The translations under genes and the position numbers were made by a program. This document shows, in pieces, positions 1-8,312 of a stretch of DNA of 64,000 nt. Under the pieces are notes generated by a model. That model was not told the DNA's origin and ran no database searches. It worked only from the letters and a program-made list of their open reading frames with translations. The stretch lies in NCBI GenBank assembly GCA_023401595.1, contig JAEXDQ010000015.1:29384-93383 (forward strand). Reading direction: 5' to 3'. Position 1 is the stretch's first letter, and each line of letters begins with the position of its first letter. This stretch comes from Spirochaetota bacterium (GTDB lineage: Bacteria; Spirochaetota; Spirochaetia; Sphaerochaetales; Sphaerochaetaceae).

Positions 1-80
1 TGCCCTGCGGCGAACAGACCGCCACAGATCATCGCCACTACGAGCATCGACACGATCATCTTTGAAATTCCTTTTCTCAT
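1..80 (-). CDS. Secreted solute-binding protein, N-terminal fragment
   Basis: Only the first 26 codons are inside the window; the gene runs off the left edge. The visible peptide starts MRKGISKM, continues through a hydrophobic stretch and reaches GGLFAAG, which is a signal peptide of the type spirochaetes use on solute-binding (lipo)proteins. A strong Shine-Dalgarno, AAAAAGGAGTAGCGT, precedes the ATG and is identical to the one before dctP at 6622. It follows the GH105 gene by 24 bases, so it may be the binding protein of a TRAP or ABC importer co-transcribed with it. The family cannot be decided from the leader alone. Confidence 0.6.
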   Translation of the reverse strand, partial: MRKGISKMIVSMLVVAMICGGLFAAG

Positions 81-104
81 ACGCTACTCCTTTTTGTTTC
101 TTTA

Positions 105-1229
105 TCAGTCCAAAGCTTCCGCCAGCGCAATCAGTACGAGCGCCTGGCCATAAGCCATGGGCCGAATCATTATCTGTTGATAGAACTGGGAATCCATGCC
201 GATCGCAGTCCCCGCGGAGACGTTTTCCACGGTTCCGTCATCAGCGATATTTTTACATATCGCTGAAATAGCCTTGTCCGCCACACTCTTGTAGGAATCA
301 TCTAAAATCCCCAGCCGGACACCCCGGTATATGCCCGCGGCGATACCCGCGGATCCTGAAACTTCTTCGTAGCTTGAGGGATCGTCAAGAACCGTCGTCC
401 ATAAGCCGGACTTGCGTTGAAGCTTCGCCAATGCGGATACCTGCGCCCTGTAGGTGTCTATCAGGAACTCCCGAACGCCTTTGTCCAACGGGAAAGCCCT
501 GTCCTGGGCCAAGAATTCCGTGATGCCCAATGTGAACCAGGAATTGCCCCGGCACCAGAATATCTTCCCGAAATTATCATTGCGGATAAAGCTCCATCCA
601 TGATAGAACAAACCGTTCTCCTTTTCATAGAGATACTTGATGTGGAGCAATACTTGGTGAACCGTTTCCTGGACATACTCCGGCGCTTGGTTCCGTTGAC
701 CATAGGCGTTGAGGAACAGTACCGCCATGAAAATCGTATCGATCCACAACTGACCGTCGTTCAGCCGGACCGCCTGGCGGTCCCCGATCGCGCTCGTCAC
801 ATGCTGGAAGCCGTTCTCACGTGTCCTTGGAAGATTCTCCATGATCCATCTGGCTTGCGTTCCGCATTCCCTACGGTAGCCCTCGGAACCTGTCCGCTCG
901 GCAAAATCCAACAGCGCGAGGAACGGGGCCGTAGTATTTACATTCCTGGACGGCAAACCGCTCTCAAAGTTCCTGTGATACCATGCCGCCAGAAATTCAT
1001 CGTACCGATTGTCCTTGTAATAGTTCTGAAGCTTCGTCAGGCCGAACAGCCCCACCCCTTGGGGCCAATCCCATTCTTCGATGCCGAAGTCCCGTTCGAC
1101 CTGGCCCTTCACATGGGAATCGGCGTCGGTGGCCTTGTCGTTTTCGTACTTGCCCCCGCCAAGGTGTATCAGCCGATCAACGACCAGCTCCACTTTTTCA
1201 CACAGATATTTCTGCGTCAGTTCTTTCAT
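105..1229 (-). CDS. GH105-type unsaturated rhamnogalacturonyl hydrolase
   Basis: This 374-residue protein is a probable family 105 (YteR/YesR-like) glycoside hydrolase. Such enzymes remove the 4,5-unsaturated uronic acid from short oligosaccharides left by pectin or other polysaccharide lyases, in the cytoplasm. The visible family signs are RLNDGQLWIDTIFMAVLFL near the middle, with the aspartate used in vinyl-ether hydration, and WCRGNSWFTLG about 50 residues later. Length matches the family. No secretion signal is visible. The start lies 15 bases after the Gfo/Idh/MocA gene, so the two are probably one transcript. The exact substrate is unknown; family 88 is the alternative. Confidence 0.75.
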   Translation of the reverse strand: MKELTQKYLCEKVELVVDRLIHLGGGKYENDKATDADSHVKGQVERDFGIEEWDWPQGVGLFGLTKLQNYYKDNRYDEFLAAWYHRNFESGLPSRNVNTTAPFLALLDFAERTGSEGYRRECGTQARWIMENLPRTRENGFQHVTSAIGDRQAVRLNDGQLWIDTIFMAVLFLNAYGQRNQAPEYVQETVHQVLLHIKYLYEKENGLFYHGWSFIRNDNFGKIFWCRGNSWFTLGITEFLAQDRAFPLDKGVREFLIDTYRAQVSALAKLQRKSGLWTTVLDDPSSYEEVSGSAGIAAGIYRGVRLGILDDSYKSVADKAISAICKNIADDGTVENVSAGTAIGMDSQFYQQIMIRPMAYGQALVLIALAEALD

Positions 1230-1244
1230 ATGCGTTCCGTCCTG

Positions 1245-2222
1245 TTATTCTTGATATGTCGTTTTTCTCAAGGAGATGCACTCGGCGATTCGAACCGATT
1301 GCAAAGCGTATGACATCGATTCCTCAGGTTGCTTGCCAGAAGCCACGCAACAGAGGAAATGGTCGATCTCATGATGAAAACCGTTGATGATATAGTCTTC
1401 GGTACCATCTAGCTCCGCTCCGTCCTTGATGTAGAGCAACGAATTGTTCTCATTGCACTGAATCAGTCCGGGAACGTCGTCGCAGTCCCACATGGGCAGA
1501 TGGGCGAAATAGGTCGCATCGTCGCAAGTGACCATGATTCGTTCGTTGGTGGTACCGGAGCAGACAAGCATGGACGCCTGTCCCGTCACTCCGTTCTGAA
1601 ATACATAGTCCATGAAAATATTGCTCACTCCGCGACCATAGCGCGGCAGTTCCTGGTAGGAGAAATCGATGTGCCGGTATTCGCTTCCCGCCAGATACCG
1701 TACAAGATCGATACTGTGTATCGCCGTGGTATAGAAGGTATCCTCTATCCTGCGATAACGGGACATGAGCGAATGGACGCACTGGATGTTCCTGTTCCGT
1801 TCCGACAAATCCTGTTTCAGGTATTGGACGACCGGCATGAAATGACGGTTGAAAGCGATCTGATGCTGGATGGAGTTCCGCTCCAAGGCTTCGCATAGCC
1901 GCAGACCGTCCATGAAGGTCAACGCAGGAGGCTTCTCAATCATCATGGGCAACCGATAGGAGGCAAGGCGGATAGCGAGATCGGTGGTCACTGTCACGGG
2001 GGTAGCTACGAACAGGCAATCGGGTTTCACCGTGGATATCATTTCATCGACATCGGAAAAAATCCGGTTGAATCCATATTTCTGGGCGAAACCATGGGCT
2101 TTGGCCATATCAAGGTCACAGCAGGACAGTGAACCGATCTTCCCGTCTTTCTGCAATTTCACGAAAGAAGGGCCGTAGTATCTGTTTACGATATCGCCAC
2201 AACCGACCAATGCAATTTTCAC
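1245..2222 (-). CDS. Gfo/Idh/MocA family oxidoreductase
   Basis: The 325-residue product has an N-terminal Rossmann fold (MKIALVGCGDIVNRYYGP) and the family motif MIEKPPAL near residue 95, where the lysine acts on the sugar substrate. The C-terminal half is the usual mixed sheet domain. These NAD(P)-dependent enzymes oxidise or reduce sugars, inositols or uronic-acid derivatives. The start codon is GTG, chosen because GGGGA lies 8 bases upstream and the Rossmann motif begins directly after it. Placed before the GH105 gene, it probably handles the unsaturated uronate or a related sugar. Substrate is inferred from context only. Confidence 0.75.
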   Translation of the reverse strand: MKIALVGCGDIVNRYYGPSFVKLQKDGKIGSLSCCDLDMAKAHGFAQKYGFNRIFSDVDEMISTVKPDCLFVATPVTVTTDLAIRLASYRLPMMIEKPPALTFMDGLRLCEALERNSIQHQIAFNRHFMPVVQYLKQDLSERNRNIQCVHSLMSRYRRIEDTFYTTAIHSIDLVRYLAGSEYRHIDFSYQELPRYGRGVSNIFMDYVFQNGVTGQASMLVCSGTTNERIMVTCDDATYFAHLPMWDCDDVPGLIQCNENNSLLYIKDGAELDGTEDYIINGFHHEIDHFLCCVASGKQPEESMSYALQSVRIAECISLRKTTYQE

Positions 2223-2317
2223 GTTCTTATCCCCTTTTGCATTATGGTCAGTTGATTTTTTTAATCTGTAAATACAAAAAAACGTGTCTCGATGTTCAAA
2301 AAAACGTAAATTTCCGC

Positions 2318-2334
2318 AATATGGTCAACATATT
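2318..2334. promoter_or_regulatory. Inverted repeat upstream of the oxidoreductase gene
   Basis: AATATG and CATATT are separated by GTCAA in an AT-rich 295-base spacer (2223-2517) upstream of the Gfo/Idh/MocA gene. ATGGTCA occurs both in this repeat and again at about 2246. It could be an operator for the downstream catabolic genes. No clear -35/-10 pair could be assigned. Confidence 0.25.
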
Positions 2335-2466
2335 CAACTGTTTATATAATAGAAAATTATATGTACATGAACATTTTATCGACCCTATCGACCGACATGT
2401 CATAGAATCATTTTCAGACACCGGTTTTGTAGTCGGTTGTACTGCGGAACAGAAAACGCATCAGGA

Positions 2467-2503
2467 CAAAAAGATTGCGCCTTCAGGAATAAAAGAAGGC
2501 GCA
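2467..2503 (-). terminator. Terminator after the DegT-type gene
   Basis: TGCGCCTTC (2476-2484) pairs perfectly with GAAGGCGCA (2495-2503) around a 10-base loop. On the minus strand the stem is followed by ATCTTTTTG. It sits 15 bases beyond the stop of the aminotransferase gene, so that unit ends here and the oxidoreductase gene needs its own promoter. Confidence 0.8.
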
Positions 2504-2517
2504 AACAACGCTAAATG

Positions 2518-3708
2518 TTACCGATGATAATATGACAGCACCTTATGGATGGCGGTTGAAATGTCCTCTGCATGCCGACATGTCGTCTTTTCCGTCCAAG
2601 GAATGTATAGCATGGAAGCGCAAGCCTTGACCGCATTCGGACACTGATCGAAACGCACGTCGTATCGTTTTGCGACGACATCGTACATATACAATGGCTG
2701 GGGTAGATAACTGGGGGAACAATGTACGCCTTCCGCGGTAATCGCTTGAGCAAGAACTTTGTTGTCTACCTTGAACTGCTCCATATCCAACACCAAGTTG
2801 TATTCAAAGAACGTATGCGTCGCATCTTCGCTGTCGCCAGGAGGAATTGCTCCGGTAATATCCCTGAGCAATTCCGAAAGATACAAAGCCGACTTACGAC
2901 GCTGTGCGACGAATTCGTTAAGATGGCTATATTGAACCAATCCTACCGCCGCCTGCAAATCAGTGAAATGGTAGTTCGGTGCAAGGAACAGATGATCACG
3001 GTACACTTCTCTCGGCCATGCCTTGTCATGGCAGTGAATCAATTTGCGACCGCAAAGATAATCTTTCTTCGCCATGACCATGCCACCGTCTCCGGTCGTG
3101 ATATGCTTGGATTGCTGAAAAGAATAACATGCCGCATCTCCAAATGTTCCCACAAGCCGTCCCTTGTAGGTCGAGGCATGAGCTTGGCAACAATCTTCGA
3201 CTACATACAAATTGTGGCGGCGCGCTATTTCAACCACGGTATCAATTTCACAGGGATACCCAAAAAGATGCACGGGAAGAATCGCCCGCGTCCTGTCGGT
3301 CAGATGGTTTTCAATATCGGACACATCGATGTTCTGGGTCACGGGATCGACATCAACGAATACAGGCGTGGCACCTTGCAGCATGACTCCAAGTACGGTC
3401 CCCATATCGGAAATTGCGGGAACCAAGACCTCATCGCCTGCACCCAAATCAAGAAAATTAATCGCAGTATGGAGCGCAGCGGTTCCTGAACTCACACAGA
3501 CGGCGGTCTCCACCCCATGATCCACGGCCCATTTATTCTGAAACTCTCGAATCTTAGGACCATTGAGGTACCCAAGCGTACCTGATTCGAGTACTTCCAA
3601 TACTCCCTTCGCTTCTTCAAGTCCGAAAGTCCTTCCCGAATAGTTTTTGATGGAAGGAAGCTCATAGTCAACGGCGGGCTTTCCTCCGTTAATCGCTAGT
3701 TCAGACAT
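2518..3708 (-). CDS. DegT/DnrJ/EryC1/StrS family PLP-dependent aminotransferase
   Basis: The 396-residue protein is a fold-type I sugar or cyclitol aminotransferase. The N-terminus MSELAINGGKPAV is typical of the AHBA synthase/StsC branch, SSGTAALHTAI binds the cofactor phosphate, VEDCCQAHAS carries the aspartate facing the pyridine nitrogen, and QQSKHITTGDGG contains the lysine that forms the Schiff base. It would transfer an amino group to a keto-sugar or keto-inositol. The start has AGGAGGGG three bases before ATG. It follows dctM after 113 bases and ends in a terminator, so it may be the last gene of the TRAP operon. The amino acceptor is unknown. Confidence 0.8.
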   Translation of the reverse strand: MSELAINGGKPAVDYELPSIKNYSGRTFGLEEAKGVLEVLESGTLGYLNGPKIREFQNKWAVDHGVETAVCVSSGTAALHTAINFLDLGAGDEVLVPAISDMGTVLGVMLQGATPVFVDVDPVTQNIDVSDIENHLTDRTRAILPVHLFGYPCEIDTVVEIARRHNLYVVEDCCQAHASTYKGRLVGTFGDAACYSFQQSKHITTGDGGMVMAKKDYLCGRKLIHCHDKAWPREVYRDHLFLAPNYHFTDLQAAVGLVQYSHLNEFVAQRRKSALYLSELLRDITGAIPPGDSEDATHTFFEYNLVLDMEQFKVDNKVLAQAITAEGVHCSPSYLPQPLYMYDVVAKRYDVRFDQCPNAVKACASMLYIPWTEKTTCRHAEDISTAIHKVLSYYHR

Positions 3709-3821
3709 AATCCCCTCCTAATATGGTTTTGTCTATGATTTTTCATATTCAGTCCGGCAACAGTCTCAATGGAACTTCCAGCCAGACAGGTTACGAACGA
3801 CATTGGAGCGAAGCAACATCG

Positions 3822-5087
3822 TTAGAGAAGCACACCAGGCAAGAAGGTGCTAATCTGCGGAATGAACGTGATGAACATCAGTACCAGAATCAAGACACCA
3901 AGAAATGGAAGCATACTCTTCGTGATGCGTTCAAAAGAAACGGATGTTGATTTCGCCAAAGTGAACAATACCAATCCGACAGGCGGCGTCAGTAGACCGA
4001 TCATCATGTTCAGTATGAAAACAATGGCGAAATGGAATGGATCGATTCCATACATGACTGCAATCGGCATAAGGATTGGGCCCAGAATTGGAATCGCAGC
4101 AGAATTATCCATGAAGGTTCCGACAATTAACAACAGCACATTGGTCAGAATCAAAAACACATACTTGTTGTTTGAGATCCCAGTGAAAGCCATCGCCAAT
4201 TCCTGGGGAAACTGCGCCCTGACCAGCACATAACCAAACAATGCGGAAGAAGCGATCAACGCCGAGACACTGACGGTTGTCTTGACAGTATTAATCAGCA
4301 ACTGTGGAATATCTTTAAGCGAGATATCTTTGGTTGCGAAACCGATGACCAGACAATATACGACGGTAATAGCGGAAGTTTCCGTGGGTGTGAAGATTCC
4401 AGTGAAAATACCAAGCAGGATGATGACAGGGGTCAACAGCGGGAAGAACGCCTCTTTGAATGCCCTCCAAATTTGCGCAAGAGAAGTCTTCCTCCTCATA
4501 CCCAGATGCCGTTTTTTGCAATAGAAATAGCAAAAAATACATAGCGCAATCGCCATCAATATACCCGGCACTACCCCAGCGACAAAGAGTTTACCAACGG
4601 AAAGGCCTGTCGAAACAGCAAAGACAATCGCAGGGACGCTCGGCGGAATGATAGGCCCGATAATCGATGAAGCTCCGGTGATGGCAAGGCTGAAATCTTC
4701 ATCATACCCATTTTCAGTCATCGCTTTCACTTCGACAGCGCCCAGTCCACCGGCATCGGCGATGGCGGAACCGGACATACCTGCGAAAATAACACTTGCC
4801 ATAACATTCGCATACGCAAGCCCACCGGTTCGATTACCGAGAATTGAATCGCAAAAAGAGAAGATTCTCCTCGTGATACCAGCTCCATTCATGACCTGTC
4901 CGGCCAAAACGAACAACGGTATCGCAAGAAGAGGAAAGCTATTGACTCCGGCAATGAGTTTCTGGGCGACAACTTGCAAACCTATCCCATATTGCAGTAG
5001 ATAGACCAATGACGGTATCAGCAAACAATATAAAATTGGAACAGAAAACAAAATCAGGGCAAAAAAGAGGATAAAGAATAAAACCAT
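3822..5087 (-). CDS. TRAP transporter large permease, DctM family
   Basis: The 421-residue membrane protein has the 12 or so hydrophobic segments of a DctM subunit, with family signatures such as NSFPLLAIPLFVLAGQVMNGAG, ASVIFAGMSGSAIADAGGLG and GLLTPPVGLVLF. It forms the sodium-coupled channel that receives substrate from the periplasmic DctP. Length is normal. The start follows dctQ by 9 bases, so translation is probably coupled. Substrate is likely a small organic acid or amino-acid derivative, in keeping with the M81 hydrolase that heads the operon. Confidence 0.9.
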   Translation of the reverse strand: MVLFFILFFALILFSVPILYCLLIPSLVYLLQYGIGLQVVAQKLIAGVNSFPLLAIPLFVLAGQVMNGAGITRRIFSFCDSILGNRTGGLAYANVMASVIFAGMSGSAIADAGGLGAVEVKAMTENGYDEDFSLAITGASSIIGPIIPPSVPAIVFAVSTGLSVGKLFVAGVVPGILMAIALCIFCYFYCKKRHLGMRRKTSLAQIWRAFKEAFFPLLTPVIILLGIFTGIFTPTETSAITVVYCLVIGFATKDISLKDIPQLLINTVKTTVSVSALIASSALFGYVLVRAQFPQELAMAFTGISNNKYVFLILTNVLLLIVGTFMDNSAAIPILGPILMPIAVMYGIDPFHFAIVFILNMMIGLLTPPVGLVLFTLAKSTSVSFERITKSMLPFLGVLILVLMFITFIPQISTFLPGVLL

Positions 5088-5096
5088 GGCGTCACC

Positions 5097-5570
5097 TCAT
5101 CCCTTTTGACATGTCAGGAAATAGCTGACATCTGAAACCAAGCGGACTACATGTTGTACAACCGCCAGGGCAAACCCCAATGGAACCGAAAACGCAAGAA
5201 CCGCCATAGACACGGGAAGCGCCGCGGATCTCATACCCATTTGCGATGCCAGATACTCAATTGATGATGGTAGTAAACAAAGGAACAAGACAATCGCAAG
5301 AATATTGATGATTATACTGATTATCTTGTTAACGCTTTCAGGAAAATGCTGCACAAGCAACTGCATCGAGATGTTGTTGTCCTTCCTGACATTATAGCTC
5401 AAGCCGAGCATTGTCATCCAAATGAACAGGTATCTGGCGACTTCTTCGCTCCAGACCAAAGGGGTGTTGAAGACGTATCTGCACACTACCTGCAGAATCA
5501 AAACAACGCACATGATTCCCAGAAGGGTCGCAAGAAACAATTCGTCTATTCTCTTGAGTATAGCTTTCAC
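5097..5570 (-). CDS. TRAP transporter small permease, DctQ family
   Basis: The 157-residue protein has four predicted membrane segments and the DctQ motifs VVCRYVFNTPLVWSEEVARYLFIWMTMLG and MQLLVQHFPE, placed as in characterised small TRAP subunits. It partners the large permease DctM encoded just downstream. Translation starts at GTG: AGGAG lies 9 bases upstream and no in-frame ATG gives a full first helix. A strong hairpin separates this gene from dctP and may lower its expression relative to the binding protein. Confidence 0.88.
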   Translation of the reverse strand: MKAILKRIDELFLATLLGIMCVVLILQVVCRYVFNTPLVWSEEVARYLFIWMTMLGLSYNVRKDNNISMQLLVQHFPESVNKIISIIINILAIVLFLCLLPSSIEYLASQMGMRSAALPVSMAVLAFSVPLGFALAVVQHVVRLVSDVSYFLTCQKG

Positions 5571-5591
5571 AATGAGAAACTCCTATCGGAT

Positions 5592-5620
5592 CTCCTTGCG
5601 GCGGAATCCGCCGCAAGGAG
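5592..5620 (-). promoter_or_regulatory. Intercistronic hairpin between dctP and dctQ
   Basis: CTCCTTGCGGCGGA (5592-5605) and its exact complement (5607-5620) are separated by one base, so a long GC-rich stem with a small loop forms in the mRNA. No run of T follows on the minus strand, so it is unlikely to be a full terminator. It probably blocks 3' exonucleases and keeps dctP mRNA more abundant than the permease part. Confidence 0.75.
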
Positions 5621-5632
5621 AAATGTTGCCAG

Positions 5633-6622
5633 TTAATGAATCGCTTGAATCTGTTCGTACAGTCCAGCACCCCACCGCGATTCATAATTTGTGACGACAG
5701 ACTTGGCCAAAGCCTTGAAGGCATCAATGTTCGGTTCACAGACAGTCATGCCATAGTCACTCTGTAGTTTTTCCACTGTTTCATTTTCAAAATTGACAGA
5801 TACGACACTTGCTTCCTGACAATACTTTCGTGCCATGTCGGACAGAATCTTCCTGTCGGTATCAGAAAGTCTCTGATAGAAATTTTCATTGCAGACGAGA
5901 AATACACACTGCGTTACATGCCCGGTCAAACTGATATATTTCTGTACTTCATAAAATTTCGCGCTCATGATTTGGGTCAGCGGATTCTCTTGACCATCGA
6001 CCACCCCCTGCTGTAACGCAAGATAGACTTCGGAGAAAGCCATTGGAGTCGGGCTAGCACCAAACTGTTTGAAATTCGCGATGCTCAATTCCTGGTCAGG
6101 GACACGGATTTTCAGCCCCTTGAGATCGGTCGGTTGATATACAGCCTTATTGGACGTAGTAATGAAACGTCGGCCGGCATACAAAGCTCCCAAGACTCGA
6201 ATATTCTTCTGGGTAGCCAAATCATCGAACAGTTTCTTTCCAACCCCACTGTCCGATACTTTTTGCAACTGTTCATTACCGTCAATACAATACGGAGCGT
6301 CAAAAACCATGAGGGGAGCGTACATGGCGCCAATCTGCCCTCCTCCAACGATAGCCATTTGAACAGTTCCCGCCGCAATCGCATCAACAAGTTCTTTTTC
6401 AGAACCAAGGGTGGAATTGTGATAGTTCGTCATTTTGAATTGAGGCGCCGCCGTATTCAGTTCTTTCATCATCTGATCCATGGCCAGAGCGAATATATGC
6501 TCATTGGCATAGACGGTCCCGACATCAAGCTTCACGACGCCACTTGTTTCCTGTGTCCCGTTCGCAAACACGAGGGTACAGGCGCACAATACACATAAAC
6601 ATACAGCCAAAAACTTTCTCAT
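5633..6622 (-). CDS. TRAP transporter solute-binding protein, DctP family
   Basis: The 329-residue protein starts with a hydrophobic leader (MRKFLAVCLCVLCACTLVF) ending at ANGTQE, a spirochaetal export/lipoprotein signal. The mature part shows the DctP pattern: HNSTLGSEKELVDAIAAG, LKIRVPDQELS with the arginine that grips a substrate carboxylate, and VYLALQQGVVDGQENP. It captures the substrate in the periplasm and hands it to DctQ/DctM. Its Shine-Dalgarno lies inside the last codons of the M81 gene, only 3 bases separating the two reading frames. The substrate cannot be read from the sequence. Confidence 0.9.
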   Translation of the reverse strand: MRKFLAVCLCVLCACTLVFANGTQETSGVVKLDVGTVYANEHIFALAMDQMMKELNTAAPQFKMTNYHNSTLGSEKELVDAIAAGTVQMAIVGGGQIGAMYAPLMVFDAPYCIDGNEQLQKVSDSGVGKKLFDDLATQKNIRVLGALYAGRRFITTSNKAVYQPTDLKGLKIRVPDQELSIANFKQFGASPTPMAFSEVYLALQQGVVDGQENPLTQIMSAKFYEVQKYISLTGHVTQCVFLVCNENFYQRLSDTDRKILSDMARKYCQEASVVSVNFENETVEKLQSDYGMTVCEPNIDAFKALAKSVVTNYESRWGAGLYEQIQAIH

Positions 6623-6625
6623 ACG

Positions 6626-8107
6626 CTACTCCTTTTTATACTCACCCTTGTCCAAGGGATAAATTGGCCTGTTGATCTTTGAAAACTGCAATCTCTCAAT
6701 GTTCATATCCGTAAACCCCGGCGTGTCTACAATAACAATGTCCTTTGCGATATTCTGATACGCAGCCCGAAATAGCTTGTGCGATTTCTGGACGATGAAT
6801 TCCATTGAAGGAATATCCACACCCATCTCTACAAGAAATTGCGGATCATACATCAAAGAACAGAATTCCGTCAGAATAACATGCACATTGCCATTGACAA
6901 TGATATACGCACGACGTCCGGCATCGACCACTACACCTTCAAACGACTTGCCAAGGATGGTCGATTTTGTATCGGTAAGCTTTATCACGCATGCTTCGAC
7001 CGTGACATCTTGATTGTATCCATAATCACAATCCCCGCCTATGACGATCTTTCCAGAATTTCCTTCTCCGATTTTGAACGCATCCCTGACGGCCTTGGGG
7101 CTTACCACGCACAACACACTTCGAAAGGACTCGTCAAGCAGAGCATGAAGCATTACCGTACTATCTCCAATACCGCCCGCAGTCGTAATGTCGCCGGAAT
7201 CAATCAGTATCGTAGGTCTCGCATATGTAGAAGACGTTTTCAATACTTGTGTGATGGATGGGTATTTTCGATAAAGTTCATCCTTCCTGTGCATGAACTC
7301 CTGGCTCATTCTGGACAGCGCCATGTCATAGGTGTTTGAATTGGAAACTCCGGTAGAATACGCAATCAAGGCAGCTCCAGCTTCAGTTACATCCAACCAG
7401 GGCTGGGCACAGAAAAAGGAAGCTGAAACAATCTCAGGCTGATTATTCAACGAAACAATCTGATTCATGATATCACAGCACAGACCACTACCGGTCTCCG
7501 CATTTTCCACGGGAACGATAATGGGAATCTTCTGAAAATGGGGCTCGACCGATACTGGATTCTGGCATAAGGAAACAAGAATGCTCGCCGCACGTTTTCC
7601 CGTATCCGCAAAATCCGTATGGGGATATGTACGGAACCCAACCATGACGTCACTGCACTGCACCATCTGTTCCGTAATGTTCGCGTGATAGTCCAATGAA
7701 ACGACAATGGGAATTTCCCATCCTACGGCCTTACGGATTTCGGATAATAGATAACCTTCACAATCGTCATAGGTTTCAGCGACCAAAGCTCCGTGCAAAG
7801 CAAAAAAGATACCTGAAAGCGTATGTTCTTTGTGGACGCTATCAACAATTCGATTGCAAATCAAACGGAATTCAGAATCTACAAGGCGGCCTCCAGCGAC
7901 ACCCCAGTATGCATCGCCATATATGACATCAACATCATTATCCTTGAAGTATTCAAGCGCCCCGCCAATTTCCGTATTGGTTCCGGTTAAATTATCACGA
8001 ATCTGCTTGCCATGATATATATATCCACGGGCATATAGTTCACGAGTAGTCTTTTTGGGGCAGAATGTATTCGTTTCCTGCAATAATGATGAAACAAAAA
8101 CCTTCAT
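6626..8107 (-). CDS. M81 family metallopeptidase (MlrC-like)
   Basis: The 493-residue protein starts MKVFVSSLLQETNTFCP, the hallmark N-terminus of the microcystinase C (MlrC)/M81 family, and continues with ALHGALVAETYDDCEGYLLSEIR and VSLDYHANITEQMV, which supply metal-binding acidic and histidine residues. Family members hydrolyse linear peptides or other amides and esters in the cytoplasm. It is the first gene of the TRAP operon, so it presumably acts on the imported compound. It is transcribed from a promoter facing the GntR gene, whose product is the likely regulator. The real substrate is unknown; microcystin is improbable. Confidence 0.82.
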   Translation of the reverse strand: MKVFVSSLLQETNTFCPKKTTRELYARGYIYHGKQIRDNLTGTNTEIGGALEYFKDNDVDVIYGDAYWGVAGGRLVDSEFRLICNRIVDSVHKEHTLSGIFFALHGALVAETYDDCEGYLLSEIRKAVGWEIPIVVSLDYHANITEQMVQCSDVMVGFRTYPHTDFADTGKRAASILVSLCQNPVSVEPHFQKIPIIVPVENAETGSGLCCDIMNQIVSLNNQPEIVSASFFCAQPWLDVTEAGAALIAYSTGVSNSNTYDMALSRMSQEFMHRKDELYRKYPSITQVLKTSSTYARPTILIDSGDITTAGGIGDSTVMLHALLDESFRSVLCVVSPKAVRDAFKIGEGNSGKIVIGGDCDYGYNQDVTVEACVIKLTDTKSTILGKSFEGVVVDAGRRAYIIVNGNVHVILTEFCSLMYDPQFLVEMGVDIPSMEFIVQKSHKLFRAAYQNIAKDIVIVDTPGFTDMNIERLQFSKINRPIYPLDKGEYKKE

Positions 8108-8130
8108 TTCTTCTCTCGCTTAATAAAGTT

Positions 8131-8167
8131 ATAATACATAAATATCACATGTTGTATTATCTGTCAA
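8131..8167 (-). promoter_or_regulatory. Promoter of the M81-TRAP operon with regulator boxes
   Basis: On the minus strand TTGACA (8162-8167) is followed after 17 bases by TATTTA (8139-8144), preceded by an extended TG. A TTGTATTAT box (8152-8160) fills the spacer, and a second, inverted one lies at 8131-8138, near the transcription start. These match the boxes in front of the divergent GntR gene. Confidence 0.6.
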
Positions 8168-8234
8168 ATATTATTTTCAAAGATATATTACATAATTAAT
8201 TTAATCTATTCACAACAATAATAACGCAAGTACA

Positions 8235-8275
8235 AAATCAACACAGTTGATTTGTATTACATTTAGTTGTATTAT
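8235..8275 (+). promoter_or_regulatory. gntR promoter with palindromic operators
   Basis: TTGATT (8247-8252), 17 bases, then TATTAT (8270-8275) form a sigma-70 promoter. The perfect palindrome AAATCAAC-ACA-GTTGATTT (8235-8253) covers the -35, and TGTATTACA (8253-8261), itself a palindrome, fills the start of the spacer. TTGTATTA recurs at 8252 and 8267. The GntR protein probably represses its own gene and the divergent operon from these sites. Confidence 0.6.
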
Positions 8276-8312
8276 TACTTTTGCAAAACAAAACGGGAAG
8301 GTATTGCAAATC

